A stretch of 64,000 bases of DNA from Timema cristinae. Its lineage: Eukaryota > Arthropoda > Insecta > Phasmatodea > Timematidae. The stretch lies in NCBI GenBank assembly GCA_039000515.1, contig JBCFYV010000024.1, positions 38,862,035 through 38,926,034 on the forward strand, read 5' to 3'. This document shows, piece by piece, positions 35,161 to 46,485 of this stretch. A program made the position numbers and the translations under genes. The notes beneath the pieces are model-generated. The model had not been told where the DNA came from. It was given only the letters and a program-made list of their open reading frames with translations, and made no database searches. Within the stretch, counting starts at the first letter, position 1; each line of letters begins with the position of its first letter.

Positions 35161-35399
35161 CTGGTATAATAAATCGTCTCAGAAGGTACACGATAAATAT
35201 CTCAATATATATGTAATGTTTCCTTTATTACCGTTTTAATTATTTACACAGCTAAAGGTTGTATCGTAGAAATAGTCGTAGAAAAATTGATGTGAGCGTT
35301 ATGTAATATTGTTACTTGTAGAATCAGCACGTGACCTATTGTACTTTATCTTTTAGAATATATCTGACATTCTTGACGTTGGTCTCATGGGTGTAATGG

Positions 35400-35562
35400 G
35401 AGTATATTTTTTCTAAATAATTTCTTCACTCTCTCTACTCAAATGTGGATACATTACTTCTCAAATTCTATCTTCCTCATTAAAATTCCATCATCCTAAT
35501 TAATGTATGCGTATAGCCCGAACGAGTTGTAAGATGAGGTGGAAAATAAAAATAAAAATTGG
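35400..35562 (+). mobile_element. SINE-B 3' part, plus
   Basis: CTTCACTCTCTCTACTCAAA, TTACTTCTCAAATTCTATCT and tail ATAGCCCGAACGAGTTGTAA then GATGAGGTGGAAAATAA. Head missing. Confidence 0.7.
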
Positions 35563-35643
35563 CTCCTCGTTCAATTGATATTAATAATTGGAATAGAGAA
35601 AACGAGAAATCGTGACAACTCTAGTTATTACCCACATGATACT

Positions 35644-35910
35644 CGGTGACCTGGTGGTCTAGGGGTAAGGTGTCAGACTTCTGTGCTGGCGGCTGGGGTT
35701 CAATCCTCAGTCCCGGCAAAGATTTATCTGATTACCAAACCCTTCCTTCACCTCTGACAAGACATCTTGTGAATGTGGGGAATGCCAGGCCTCCACCGTG
35801 GTTCGGATTCCACGTTAAACTGTAGGTCCTTCATTTCATCTCACAATCACCCTACCCATTACACATTAGCGTAAGAGCGTATAACCCGAACGGGTAGTAA
35901 GACGCGGTGC

Positions 35911-35954
<44 letters not shown>
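35644..35954 (+). mobile_element. SINE-A, full length, long AAT tail
   Basis: Very well preserved short-subfamily copy. The AAT run spans about 45 bp. Target duplication CACATGATACT at 35633-35643 and 35955-35965. Likely one of the youngest copies here. Confidence 0.96.
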
Positions 35955-35955
<1 letters not shown>

Positions 35956-35965
35956 ACATGATACT

Positions 35966-36290
35966 ATAATACAGTGTGGAATATCATCTACAAAGTGGTA
36001 CAGTTGATGTAAGTTCTATTTATTTTAATTCGCTATTATCTGTTTAAGCCAATCAAACCTATCTAAATTATATTACCTGTCAAAATTCTCATGACCTAAT
36101 TAGTGTGGATCCATTAATGAGAAAAAATAATCATAATCATTCCATCTTCCTCTTTCTTTCCGCCACTTTTTCTCATTTAATCACTTCCATTCTTCTCTTA
36201 TCACTTACATATTTACTGTTATCTGTTCCTCCCATTTCTTTATTGGTATCCTTTGAAGTATTTTTCCTACATGCTTAATCTTCGTCATTC
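35966..36290. other. AT-rich unassigned spacer
   Basis: Pyrimidine-rich around 36145-36240. No feature recognised. Confidence 0.4.
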
Positions 36291-36301
36291 TCTTTGATAT
36301 C

Positions 36302-36595
36302 GGTGACGTGGCGGTCTAGGGGTAAGGTTTCGGACTTCTGTGCTAGGGGTCCTTGGTTCAATCGTCGGTACCGGCACAGATTTATCTGATTATCAAACCC
36401 TTCCTTCACCTCTGACAAGACGTGTGTATTAATCACAACTTATGAATGTGTGGAATGCCAGGCTTCCACCGTGGTTCGGATTCCACGTTAAACTGCAGGT
36501 CCTCCATTTCATCACACAATCATCCCTACCATTACACATTAGAGTAAGTGCGTATAACCCGAACGGGTAGTAAGACGCGGTACTAATAATAATAA
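36302..36595 (+). mobile_element. SINE-A, full length, long subfamily
   Basis: Head GGTGACGTGGCGGTCTAGGG; the region after it (GCTAGGGGTCCTTGG) is altered compared with other copies. Target duplication TCTTTGATATC at 36291-36301 and 36596-36606. Confidence 0.95.
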
Positions 36596-36646
36596 TCTTT
36601 GATATCCTCTCCTTTTCCATCCTTATTACGTACCCATACAATCTAA

Positions 36647-36848
36647 GGGCCAGTTTCATAGTCAAATTTAGTACGCCTCAAGTGCGGCGCTACACTAAGC
36701 TCATGACGACACCTACCTAAACCAGAATGGAATGGGCCAGTTTCCTATGAGAAAACGGCCCATTCCATTTGAGTTTGGGTAGGTGTCGTCTTGTGTTTAG
36801 TGTAGCGCCGCACTTGAGGCGTACTAAATTTGACTATGAAACTGGCCC
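36647..36848. mobile_element. Palindromic MITE family J, 202 bp
   Basis: Near-perfect foldback: GGGCCAGTTTCATAGTCAAA at the left equals the inverse of the right end. Arms of about 90 bp (TTTAGTACGCCTCAAGTGCG, CTACCTAAACCAGAATGGAA). The central loop again contains GGGCCAGTTTC and its inverse. Same length as 43426-43627. It lies 40 bp downstream of a SINE-A. Confidence 0.93.
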
Positions 36849-36949
36849 TTAGTCTTTATTCCTCTACTATCTCATGTACTCCCTGTACTTCAACTCCTTC
36901 CTGGATAGATTCATTCCCGATCTTGTTTATATGAACAACTGCTAGTATA

Positions 36950-37410
<461 letters not shown>

Positions 37411-38130
37411 CACACCTTAAAAAGTTTAATTTAAACTAAATCATCTATTTGTTTGGATATTATAACGAATATTGTGAGTACCATGTCAGGGTGGATGCGC
37501 CTCGTCATTAGTGATTTTGAAAGGTCGGTGTATGATAGTGTTTAATTAGGCAGACTCACTAAATCCTCTACACAGATGGCGGAATGTGACTTCCATTGTC
37601 ACCATGTGTAATATTAAACATGGGGGGTTGTACATGGCTGAAAACTCGATACTCCCTCACATACCTTCTATCAAACGTGATTACATTTTCATAAAGCCAC
37701 CTTTTAATAATTATATGACTTCGCGCAATGGATGACGGACAAATATATTAGGTGTGTGAAATACCGTGGTTTTGTTTGGTGGACAAATATAGTAGGTATC
37801 TCTGGCTGTGGTTTTTATAATTAGTATAATTAGTAAATTTTAATAAGTCAGTTCATCTTACAATGGCTAGAAGTATATTCTACGATTATAATCTATAATT
37901 TAATGAATAAATAATATTTCCCATATTATAAATCCCTAACTTTACTTTATTAGTTTAAGTTCCCGTTTTTCAAATAAAGCATTCATTTTGCTCTGTAAAT
38001 AATAGAAAAAAATATATTTCGATCAATTTGAGTATATCCCAATTATATATATATATATATATATCAGATATGAATGACCAAGAGCTTATATTTCTCAGTA
38101 TTTTTCTTAAGTCAACAATCAGCGATTGGT
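37411..38130. other. AT-rich unassigned spacer
   Basis: Only an (AT)n run at 38046-38064. Confidence 0.4.
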
Positions 38131-38154
38131 TTGATGTGATATCTATCCATCCAA

Positions 38155-38490
38155 CACTGTGCCCTTCGATGGCTAGTGTTGCCTGCACCATCTGGTAGAT
38201 ATCCCATGTACTAAGGGAGTTCAGGAAGGGTGGTTTCCCGTTGCCTTCCATGCTGAATTTCTATGAGCAAGAACGTAAGTGTCTACCGATTTGGTCGGTA
38301 AAGGTATTGTCAAATAACTTCCAGGCTTCTTTTGCATACCACAATAGACATTGGACCAAAGAATTTATTTCCCACAGAAGGAAATTGTGATTTGTCGGTA
38401 AAGAAAAACCCGTATACCTCAGCTGGGTTCGAACCCACGAACATCGGGTCCTGAGGCAATCACTTTACCCGAAGACCACCAAGATCCACT
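38155..38490 (-). mobile_element. tRNA-derived SINE, third family, minus
   Basis: On the minus strand: A-box region GGTGGTCTTCGGGTAAAGTG, B box GGGTTCGAACCCAGC, then a body ending in GGAAGGCAACGGGAAACCAC and further. The last phrase is frequent in insect SINE bodies (recollection). No target duplication delimited. A 93-codon frame at 37970-38251 is a translation of its 3' part. Confidence 0.65.
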
Positions 38491-38784
38491 TTCTTTCTTT
38501 AAAAACAACATGTTTTGACACTTAACTATCATTGGTTTCTCACTTCCCCCATACCGATAATATTAGTTCATAAAATAACCGTTATTATTACTTGCTTTGT
38601 GTCATTCACCGGTTTTGACTTATCTCCTCTAGTCATCCTGAAAAAGTTCCGTGGTATGTGAAGCGATATTATAGATTCAAGTATCTGCTAAGTTTAAAAT
38701 GAGCCTGGGTCTTTTTCAGAAGAAACAGAATCCTGACAGATAATTAAATAAAACAAATAAGAGCATGCTTTAATGTTATTATTG

Positions 38785-39484
38785 GGTGTACCGTGATATG
38801 TGGGACTCACTTCAGAGGTGGACAGGAGACAAAAAAAAATTAGTAAGGGCATGTAAATATGTCCTCTGACTGTTTCCGTGTTATGTCAAGTTTATACTCC
38901 ATTAACGTGGAACTACTTAACATTAGAGACCCCCTCGTGGCGTAGTTGCTAACGCGCTTGTCGTGTTGAGCTCGACTACGAGGACGGGGAGATCGAGGTT
39001 CGAATCTCGGTCGGGTAAATGGGGGTGGCTTTTCCTAAATTGTTTTCCACTCTCCCTCCAGCAAATGCGGGTTCACTTCATCTAATTAAACCTTCCCAAT
39101 ACCTAATCCATTAGCGTAATTAGTACTTAAAGCGTTAACCCGAACGGGTAGTAAGACGGGTGCTAAATATTATTTATTATATTATTATTATTAACATTAG
39201 AGTAAGTACTCAAATTTGCCACCTTCAGCCTGAATACAAGCTTGCTGTCATCGTATCCTAGAATGCCGCACTCTTTCAAAAATAACAGGTGTTTGGAATA
39301 ACCCATAGAACATACCTAGTCAACAGATCGATAAATAACGAGTGTGTTATACAAACATTTAGTTGAATCACTTGGCTGCAACTGGGAAACAAGGTCAAAT
39401 GGACACAAATTTATATGACGCCTCTCCGGTGCTTTTGCGTCTCCTGTCCACCAATGAAGTGGGCTTCACATGTTACAGTATACC
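38785..39484. mobile_element. Inverted-repeat DNA element, family M, interrupted by SINE-B
   Basis: 47-bp terminal inverted repeats: GGTGTACCGTGATATGTGGG through GGTGGACAGGAGAC on the left, inverse on the right (GTCTCCTGTCCACC through TACAGTATACC). Removing the SINE-B and one target duplicate leaves about 426 bp, like the 432-bp copy at 13600. No transposase remains. Confidence 0.9.
38929..39190 (+). mobile_element. SINE-B, full length, nested in family M element
   Basis: Head GGCGTAGTTGCTAACGCGCT, B box GAGGTTCGAATCTCGG, body, tail AACCCGAACGGGTAGTAAGA. Target duplication TTAACATTAGAG (12 bp) at 38917-38928 and 39191-39202. This shows that SINE-B too inserts with SINE-like duplications. Confidence 0.95.
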
Positions 39485-40563
39485 TATATATACGTAACAT
39501 GGAATTACTATACAAAATATAAAAGTATAGTTCAGAGCTATTTTGATATTTTCTAATCTAAGTTTTTAATGATATAACTAAACCATAGAAGATTGCAAAT
39601 AACAGATTATTCCCTTTAAGTAGAGGCTAGAAATGATTAAGTAATTTTAAACATATTTCCCAGTATTGTAATAATATTATTATCAAGATATTTTAAAGAG
39701 TAGGAAAATTTATGAAACAATTTATCATTTAGTCTAGCGTCGACTTGGCCAGGTCAGCTGCTCTACAATCACTGGCCAGAATGGGCCAGTGGGTCCCCAA
39801 AGAGGGCCCCATTACAGATGCAGTATAACCATTTTACTCTGGATGGGATGTAATTTTTTTTAGCGGAACGTAATAAAATCCCTTGCACCATTATAGACTC
39901 TCACAAGATAGAAGCAACGAGGTATTTCTCTTTATCATATACAAGTTTGAAGTTACGAACCGTTCAGACTTTCGATGACCCTCTTCAGAGGAAAAATAAT
40001 TGCGCCCATTGTGATACGTGTACGATAAAACCGATTTACTGGCTACATTTTTAACTAAGAATTTAATTAATAAAATCATAAAAATGAATGGATTTTTTTT
40101 TTATCACAATTTAATTTTGAGAAATCTTATTCATTTATATTTTAATGGTGGATTGCACACAAGTTATGGTCATTATGGATCAATAATGTTGTGTTGAATT
40201 TAATGGAGTTAAGATTATCAAAATTCAAAGATTGAAAAATACGTTGGGTAAATAATAAAATATATATACCTGAAAATATACACAGTAAAATACATTTAAC
40301 ACATTAAAAATACATAAATTAATAAATATGTAAATAATTAACATTAGAATTTGATTAAAAAATTTAGTAATTAGCTGAAATGATTTATATGTAGGATTAA
40401 CACAATTTTATTGTATGTTACAGAATATTATGGAAACGTATAAAATATGTCAAATTTAACAGTTAATCTAGTCAAAGATATTTACCGATCCAGTTAAAAC
40501 TTTGTATTTGGTGTATTTATGAGGCTACCACGAGGCATTTTTGGAATTAGATATATATCCCTA
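39485..40563. other. AT-rich unassigned spacer
   Basis: A GC-rich patch at 39738-39830 contains ACTGGCCAGAATGGGCCAGT, a short near-palindrome. Otherwise nothing. Confidence 0.4.
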
Positions 40564-40577
40564 AATTTAAGGGAAGG

Positions 40578-40860
40578 GGTGACCTGGTGTTAGGGGTAAG
40601 GTGTCAGAACTTCTATGCTGGCGGCCGGGGTTCGATCCTCGGTCCCGGCACAGATTTATCTGATTTCCAAACCCTTCCTACACCTCTGACAAGACATCTT
40701 GTGAATGTGTGGAATGCCAGGTCGCCACCGTGGTTCGGATTCCACGTTAAACTGTAGGTCCTTCATTTCATCTCACAATCACCTTACCATTACACATTAG
40801 CGTAAGTGCGTATAACCCGAACGGGTAGTAAGACGCGGTGCTAATAATAATAATAATAAT
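40578..40860 (+). mobile_element. SINE-A, full length, short subfamily
   Basis: Head has lost part of GGTCTAG (GGTGACCTGGTGTTAGGGG). B box GGTTCGATCC, complete body and tail. Target duplication AATTTAAGGGAAGG (14 bp) at 40564-40577 and 40861-40874. Confidence 0.96.
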
Positions 40861-40874
40861 AATTTAAGGGAAGG

Positions 40875-42070
40875 AGGGCAAAAAGAGAAAAAAATCTATT
40901 TTCTAAAAAATCTGCTCAAACAATTTTTATTAGTATACGTATCTAGGCATAGTTTTATATTGACAAACAAAATAGAAGCTTTAACTTTCCCATTAAAATG
41001 AATTTTATGGTACTTTACATCAGCATAAATATATAATTTTAGTAATATATCCACGAATATTTTAGATACAAAATAAGTTATCAATTAAAATCGTAAACTT
41101 TCAGTGTTCTCAAAATTTAAAAGCTTTTATTTGGGGTATATTTTTCTGTATTGTAATATATAAATATATACATTTGCTAGAAAAGTGTAAGATTTTTTAA
41201 ACGAAATAGCATACAGTGTTGCAGAAACTGTCCATCAAAGATCATACATGAAAAATATACATGTTACATAAACATCGAGAAAAGTGAAACATCTCTGTCC
41301 ACCAAAGAACATAGCAGTCAATTTTAAATTTCAAATACAGTTTTAGATTTAATTATATGACTTAAATCTATTTCGCTCACTTGGCTGCTTGTATTTAGTT
41401 TTAATTTTGACACTCGCATTATATTTAAACTTGGTTTGTATAGATGAAGTTAAAAATGTATATTTAATGATATTGGATTAAATTTTATTCTCCTGTCAAA
41501 AAATCCTGATTGGGGTTTGGTGGGGGTAATCTCATTTATTGGAAATATTAATAAGTTTAAAAATAATCTATCAAAGACAATTTGTAATTTTAAAATAAAA
41601 CTACATTTGATTGATATAAGTTTTGAGGGGGGGGGGGAGGGGCGGCAGGGGTCTATGAAATATTTATCTGAGGACTTGAAGATGAACCAAGCCAGCGCTA
41701 AATAAATCCCAAGAATTACAAAATGACTAAACGCTTTATCAGACACAACACCCAGTCCCCAGGTATTCAATTCATATATGTTGAAGCTGAAGCTGCATTC
41801 TACCCTGTTATACATTTGTCAGACAACATTTGAACAAAAGACTATTATGAAGACAGATGTGTCAAGGATGAACGTGATGTGTCAGACTTTTTATTAAAAA
41901 GAGTATTAACTGGAATTAAATTCAATTTGAGTGATATAATCTTTCAGACACAAGAAAGCACTTATTGTTTTGTGTCTGATTTGATTTAAAGTCCATGATG
42001 CTTTGCAAGCTACACTGACACTAAATAGCTACCTAGAATGCGCTAGTAGTTCTTTGCCTTCGGGAATATA
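40875..42070. other. AT-rich unassigned spacer
   Basis: Contains dispersed repeat H at 41222-41342 and a poly-G stretch at about 41627. The 121-codon minus frame at 41450-41815 has no recognised features. Confidence 0.35.
41222..41342. repeat. Dispersed repeat H, copy 2
   Basis: CAGAAACTGTCCATCAAAGA, AAACATCTCTGTCCACCAAA and TTAAATTTCAAATACAG pair in order with 22497-22612. Confidence 0.55.
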
Positions 42071-42580
42071 TAGGATGTTCGGAAATTTCATAGTCCAAAC
42101 TGTACATATAGTTTGTTTGAACTAAAAGTAATATGAAATCCCTGTTCATTTACATCCGAAAAACTATGCTATTACCATTAAATTGTGTTCAAAGCTTCGG
42201 CGTGTACAACAGGTTGATAGGAGCTAGGCGCACGCTATTATACAACTCAACATCTTGGAACACGGCAGCAGAACATTACACAGTTAATAGTAGACACCAC
42301 ACTAGTCCATCTAGAAATACGAATAAGTTCTGAAGTTTGTCATTAACGGTCCTACATCACAGAAAGTGCTTGCCATTATTACATGTGCTGTGCCGCGCAC
42401 CTAGCTCCTATGCAAATTGTTTTACACGCAGGACTCTCCCTCCGCTGTACTCCGAAAGTTTAAACACAATTTAAAGGCATTCGGATAGTTTTACAGATGT
42501 AAGGGTACAGAGATTTTGTATTAACTTTGATTCAAACAAACTATATGGGCTTCTAGGGCTCTGAGCTTCCGAACTCCCTA
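42071..42580. mobile_element. Inverted-repeat element, 510 bp, long arms
   Basis: Ends TAGGATGTTCGGAA and TTCCGAACTCCCTA. The inverted similarity continues inward for about 190 bp: ATAGTTTGTTTGAA, AATCCCTGTTCATTTACATC, AAATTGTGTTCAAAGCTTCG and ATAGGAGCTAGGCGCAC all recur inverted in the right arm. A short plus frame (42133-42333) lies in the left arm and is not maintained. Non-autonomous; superfamily unknown. Confidence 0.8.
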
Positions 42581-42651
42581 TCTTGCCAACAACAATGTTT
42601 ACTCAATGTAGATGAAAGAATCGCGATATAAAATATGCATATAAATTATAT

Positions 42652-42805
42652 CATCACCGCGTCCTACCTGTTCAGGTTATATGAATATATGATAATTACT
42701 CTAATTAAGTAGGAACGGGGAAGGAAGCAATTTTTTTAGTGTTAATTTATCCAAATTTGCATAGAAGAGAGTGAGAAACAATTTAGAAAAAAAACTCTAG
42801 TTAGA
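42652..42805 (-). mobile_element. SINE-B, diverged, minus
   Basis: ATCACCGCGTCCTACCTGTT, then AATTACTCTAATTAAGTAGG, AAATTTGCATAGAAGAGAG and TGAGAAACAATTTAGAAAAA. Head missing. Confidence 0.65.
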
Positions 42806-43169
42806 CCCAGACAGTGTAACATTGAAATACAAAAGGAACCGCCCCCATGTTAACCTTCAACGCATAACCCTCTATTTGATTCATATTATCCACTCCAAAT
42901 AGTATCGAGACTAATTATATTCCTACATAGTACTCTTCTCTATTGTAATTTTCTTAGTTTCGTTATATATCATTAACAATTCTGAGCAATATAAAACAAG
43001 AATATCAAACAAAAATAAACTCTGTACAAAATAAAACTGTGCATGTGCTTACCGATTGTATCTTCTGGATAGAGTAACCACCAAGACGGGCCAACACACG
43101 TGGAATCTAGTCGAGGAGTGGACCGCGCGAGCTATGATGTTCCAACAGCTGACGTCCACACCAACTTGA

Positions 43170-43424
43170 TCAACGATACACAAAAGTGGCCGGCCAGGAA
43201 TTGCCTTCTTCACTAGAGAAAGACTGCTTACCTGCCTTGATGGGAGAGACGTGAATTACATCCACAACATCAGGAGATTGAAGAAATATCGTTTGGAAGT
43301 CAGATGGAGCTCTGACAACAAGTGGTGTTTACGTGATGATCGAAAGCGTCTAGAAGGCCGAATTGACGTCACCGACCGAGTGTTCTGTTCTCCATCTTGC
43401 GTCCCTAGCAACGAAACAATATAA
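43170..43424 (+). CDS. 84-codon open frame with coding-like composition, unknown
   Basis: A frame open from just after a TGA (43167) to TAA (43422-43424), with no ATG near its beginning, so at best an exon or a 5'-truncated element gene. It begins SGRPGIAFFTRERLLTCLDG from about codon 6 and continues with a basic helix-like stretch IHNIRRLKKYRLEVRW and KWCLRDDRKRLEGRIDV. Composition (Arg, Lys, Asp, Trp, Cys, few Phe or Ile runs) and the locally higher GC differ from the AT-rich frames around it. It ends two bases before a palindromic MITE at 43426. I do not recognise the family; retroelement gag, transposase fragment or host exon are all possible. Confidence 0.35.
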   Translation, partial: STIHKSGRPGIAFFTRERLLTCLDGRDVNYIHNIRRLKKYRLEVRWSSDNKWCLRDDRKRLEGRIDVTDRVFCSPSCVPSNETI

Positions 43425-43425
43425 A

Positions 43426-43627
43426 GGGCCAGTTTCATAGTCAAATCTAGTACGCCTCAAGTGCGGCGCTACACTAAACACAAGACGACACCTACCTAAA
43501 CTCGAATGGAATGGGCCGTTCTCGCATTGGAAACTGGCCCATTCCATTCTGGTTTAGGTAGGTGTCGTCATGTACTTAGTGTAGCGCCGCACTTGAGGCG
43601 TACTAAATTTGACTATGAAACTGGCCC
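43426..43627. mobile_element. Palindromic MITE family J, 202 bp
   Basis: Near-perfect foldback with ends GGGCCAGTTTCATAGTCAAA and its inverse. Same length and loop design as 36647-36848, although the two middle flanks are exchanged: CTCGAATGGAA lies left and CCATTCTGG right, opposite to the other copy. Confidence 0.93.
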
Positions 43628-44734
43628 AAAGAGTTATGTTTGTGAATACTAGAATGACTATTTATTTCAACGCTTCAAGGAGGAGTGCTGTCCTGGACTT
43701 GGACAATGTCAAGATAAACATTCATGCATTACATTCTACGGACATAATATATGGCGGTTTATATTTTGGACTCTAACTTAAATTTAACTTTTAGTGTTAG
43801 CCAGATTAGACGTCGTAATATTTCTATTCTCAATTTTTTTTTTTACTTGAACATATATTTTGAAATGAAACTATTTATCTTCGGTAGCCACTTGAGCGCT
43901 AGGGTCTGTGACAATACTTAGACTTTTTAGATAACCACAATTATTAATTGATTTTTTATTGGACGTGTTAAATATAAATTGTTTTGAAATTGTTATTATC
44001 AGTAATTGTATTTGCATTTTTAGGGTAATGTTTCTTTTGTAGATTGCTTTTTGAAGTATTGATTAATGTAACTTAACTTTCTCTGATCAATAAAATTCAT
44101 AATATTTTGAGACGAGTTGACAATATATTTCCCAAATCTTTTAATATGCTTTGATTCAAGTATTGTATTAACTTTATTATTAACGAGTTGAGTTCTTGTT
44201 GACGTTTCCAATTTTTGTGTCGAGATTCGATGGTCTCGCCGGAGTTTGACTAAAGTCTATTAGCCAGACTCTCGTGTCGTTTAAAATATCTTATATATAT
44301 TTAATTTAATATTTATATAAACATTTTGAAGTCTGTATTCACTGGAGTGTATCAGACACTTTGATAACATTTTAAAGATGCCCAGAAGGCTCTTTATTTT
44401 GTCATTATATAATTTCCTGATGGATATTATTTGGAATAATTGTTTGTACTCCAATCAACATTATGGGTCGTACTGTCTCTTCAAGACTGACTCATTTGAA
44501 TGTAGGATAGTTTACGTGTTTAGTAACATCCCCTCAATTTAACTGCGCAAAAGAATATATAAAGTTATTATTTAATTTTGATCTTCAACATAACTCAGTT
44601 TGATTTTTGAGACCATGTAAACTATTATGCTCCGCTGTTATTTCTTCGAATAAACCATTCATATTGTTATTTTTTAAATCTTGCAAATGTTTTACCGTTT
44701 TGTATGTTCCTTAGATTACCCCCACTCCCTTTTA
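43628..44734. other. AT-rich unassigned spacer
   Basis: No feature recognised. Confidence 0.4.
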
Positions 44735-44870
44735 TATTATCAATGGTCGTAAGTTAGAGGCAGTAGAGTGGGGGTAACACCAGGATTAGAGTTCCGATGC
44801 CCCTGTCTTCAGCAGGCCCGTCAAGCACGAGAGCCATAGAGCATCCAGTCAATGAAGCGGGCCTATTTTT
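44735..44870 (-). mobile_element. tRNA-derived SINE-B-like head, minus
   Basis: Reverse B box AGGATTAGAGTTCCGATGC and head CACGAGAGCCATAGAGCATC, then CAATGAAGCGGGCCTA (inverse of the SINE-B start). Body truncated. Confidence 0.55.
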
Positions 44871-45184
44871 ATGGTCTTAAGAGTGTATAAACCTAATATA
44901 ATGCTACTATTTAGGAACAAATTATTTTAGTCAATTCCCGCAAGTGATTTTAACAGTGTGGCTCAACAGCACAGTAGCAATTCTTCATTCATATTTTAAG
45001 GCAGAGTTTATAATGGAAATGCGAAAATCATCGGCTACTAATGTGTGGTTGTTTATTAAAATCACGAGCTATCAGATAACGCATCCACCTTTGACTTGAT
45101 AGTTGGCTTATTTCTGACACTTGTACAATTATTATAATTGTAAGGGATTGCATATTTTATAATAAAATAGTCAAAGCTATTATT

Positions 45185-45241
45185 ATTATTTATTATTATT
45201 ATTATTAGCACCGCGTCTTACTACCCGTTCGGGTTATACGC
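45185..45241 (-). mobile_element. 57-bp SINE tail micro-insertion
   Basis: Consists only of an ATT run and the 37-nt tail shared by SINE-A and SINE-B (minus-strand sense GCGTATAACCCGAACGGGTA then GTAAGACGCGGTGCTAA). A perfect 16-bp target duplication AGTCAAAGCTATTATT lies at 45169-45184 and 45242-45257, so this is a complete insertion and not a deleted remnant. Confidence 0.95.
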
Positions 45242-45247
45242 AGTCAA

Positions 45248-45363
45248 AGCTATTATTTATGTTTTTAGTGAGGAATTCTCCATCAAGATTTGTTATGAAA
45301 ATTTAAAAAGACACCCTGATATCTTGATGGAGAATTTCTCACTAAAAATAATAAATAATAGCT
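45248..45363. mobile_element. Small hairpin element, 116 bp
   Basis: AGCTATTATTTATG through AGTGAGGAATTCTCCATCAA is mirrored by TTGATGGAGAATTTCTCACT through ATAAATAATAGCT; about 41-bp arms. The SINE micro-insertion lies at its left end, within the duplicated AGCTATTATT. Confidence 0.8.
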
Positions 45364-45900
45364 TCATCTATTTGATTCATATATATTATTTATGATATTC
45401 TGTAATATGTATCAAAGGCGAAAGCTAGAGAAAACATGACTTGGATAAATATATTAAATTTGTTTTAGTAACCAAGTTCTACTGTTCTTCTTAACAAATT
45501 CATACTTGATCCATACATCTAGAGGTCATTTATTTAATGGCTCCATATTATAATATGTTAACTTAACTAGGTTTCGAAATTATTTTATTAGATATATATT
45601 TTTTTAGTTTATGTATGATCAAAATATGTGTTCATATGTGGATATTCGTGCTACTCATTCAATAGAATAGATAGTCTTAACACCAGATACTCACTTGATT
45701 AAAGTGGTTATATTATATTTAAAATTCCATGGTCATATAAATATGTTTTAACGTACAAAAAGGGCCATATTTCACATAATTTATAATGTTACAAAATAGT
45801 CAGAGTGGTTTTCAATGTAATTTATATCTCTGAAGTCTTAACATTATTAATAATACAACTAAAATTAATACATGCTTCGTTGATCACACGGTCTCTAAGG
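45364..45900. other. AT-rich unassigned spacer
   Basis: No feature recognised. Confidence 0.4.
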
Positions 45901-46245
45901 CATAGGTGGACAAACTTCTCTCTTTGAGGGCCACATGGATATCTGTTAAAGGGTCTCCAGTGGGACGCAAGTGACAAAAATCTAAATTTAATAAATAGTG
46001 AACTTTATTTTCACACAAAAATACATTTATTAGTCATATTTATATAACTTTGGTACACAAAGAAAGTGGCTAATAATAATTAATTTATTGTAGTAAATAA
46101 ATGTAAGTATGACATGACTCATGCTGGTTTTTAGCCTACCTAAAAGTTGTTTAGTAATTTACTCAAAATGCTATCGTTAATGGGATGTATGCGACAGTCC
46201 AAAATTCTGGGGGCATCACAAATTGATGTCGCGGGCCGTAGTTTG
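45901..46245. mobile_element. hAT-like non-autonomous element, probable
   Basis: Left end CATAGGTGGACAAACTTCTC then GAGGGCCACATGG; right end CGCGGGCCGTAGTTTGCC. CAxxGGTxGxCAAACT ends with inverted GGGCC-rich subterminal parts are typical of hAT elements (family knowledge). The 8-bp target duplication is not convincing because a SINE-B adjoins the right end. Confidence 0.45.
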
Positions 46246-46485
46246 CCATGGCTTGTCCGAGGCGTTACTCTCGCAATAAATAGACTGTATATAACAGGGA
46301 GATCGTAGTTTGATTCCCAGTCAGGTGTACTGAGGGTGGATTTTCCTAAATGATTTTCCACTCTCCCTCCAAGCAAATGTTGATACACTTCCTCTGAATT
46401 CAACCTTCCTCATTATTAATTAATTAGCGTAATTAGTTCATATATATGCGTATATCTTGAACAAGTAGTAATAAGCAGTGCTAAA
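46246..46485 (+). mobile_element. SINE-B, plus
   Basis: Head CATGGCTTGTCCGAGGCGTT and TCTCGCAATAAATAGACTG, B box AGTTTGATTCCCAG, body CCACTCTCCCTCCAAGCAAA, tail degraded to CGTATATCTTGAACAAGTAG then AGCAGTGCTAA. A minus frame here is a translation of the repeat. Confidence 0.8.

Noticed and set aside
41450..41815. 121-codon minus frame as a membrane protein
   Set aside because: Hydrophobic residues follow from AT-rich DNA; no start context, domain or conservation evidence.
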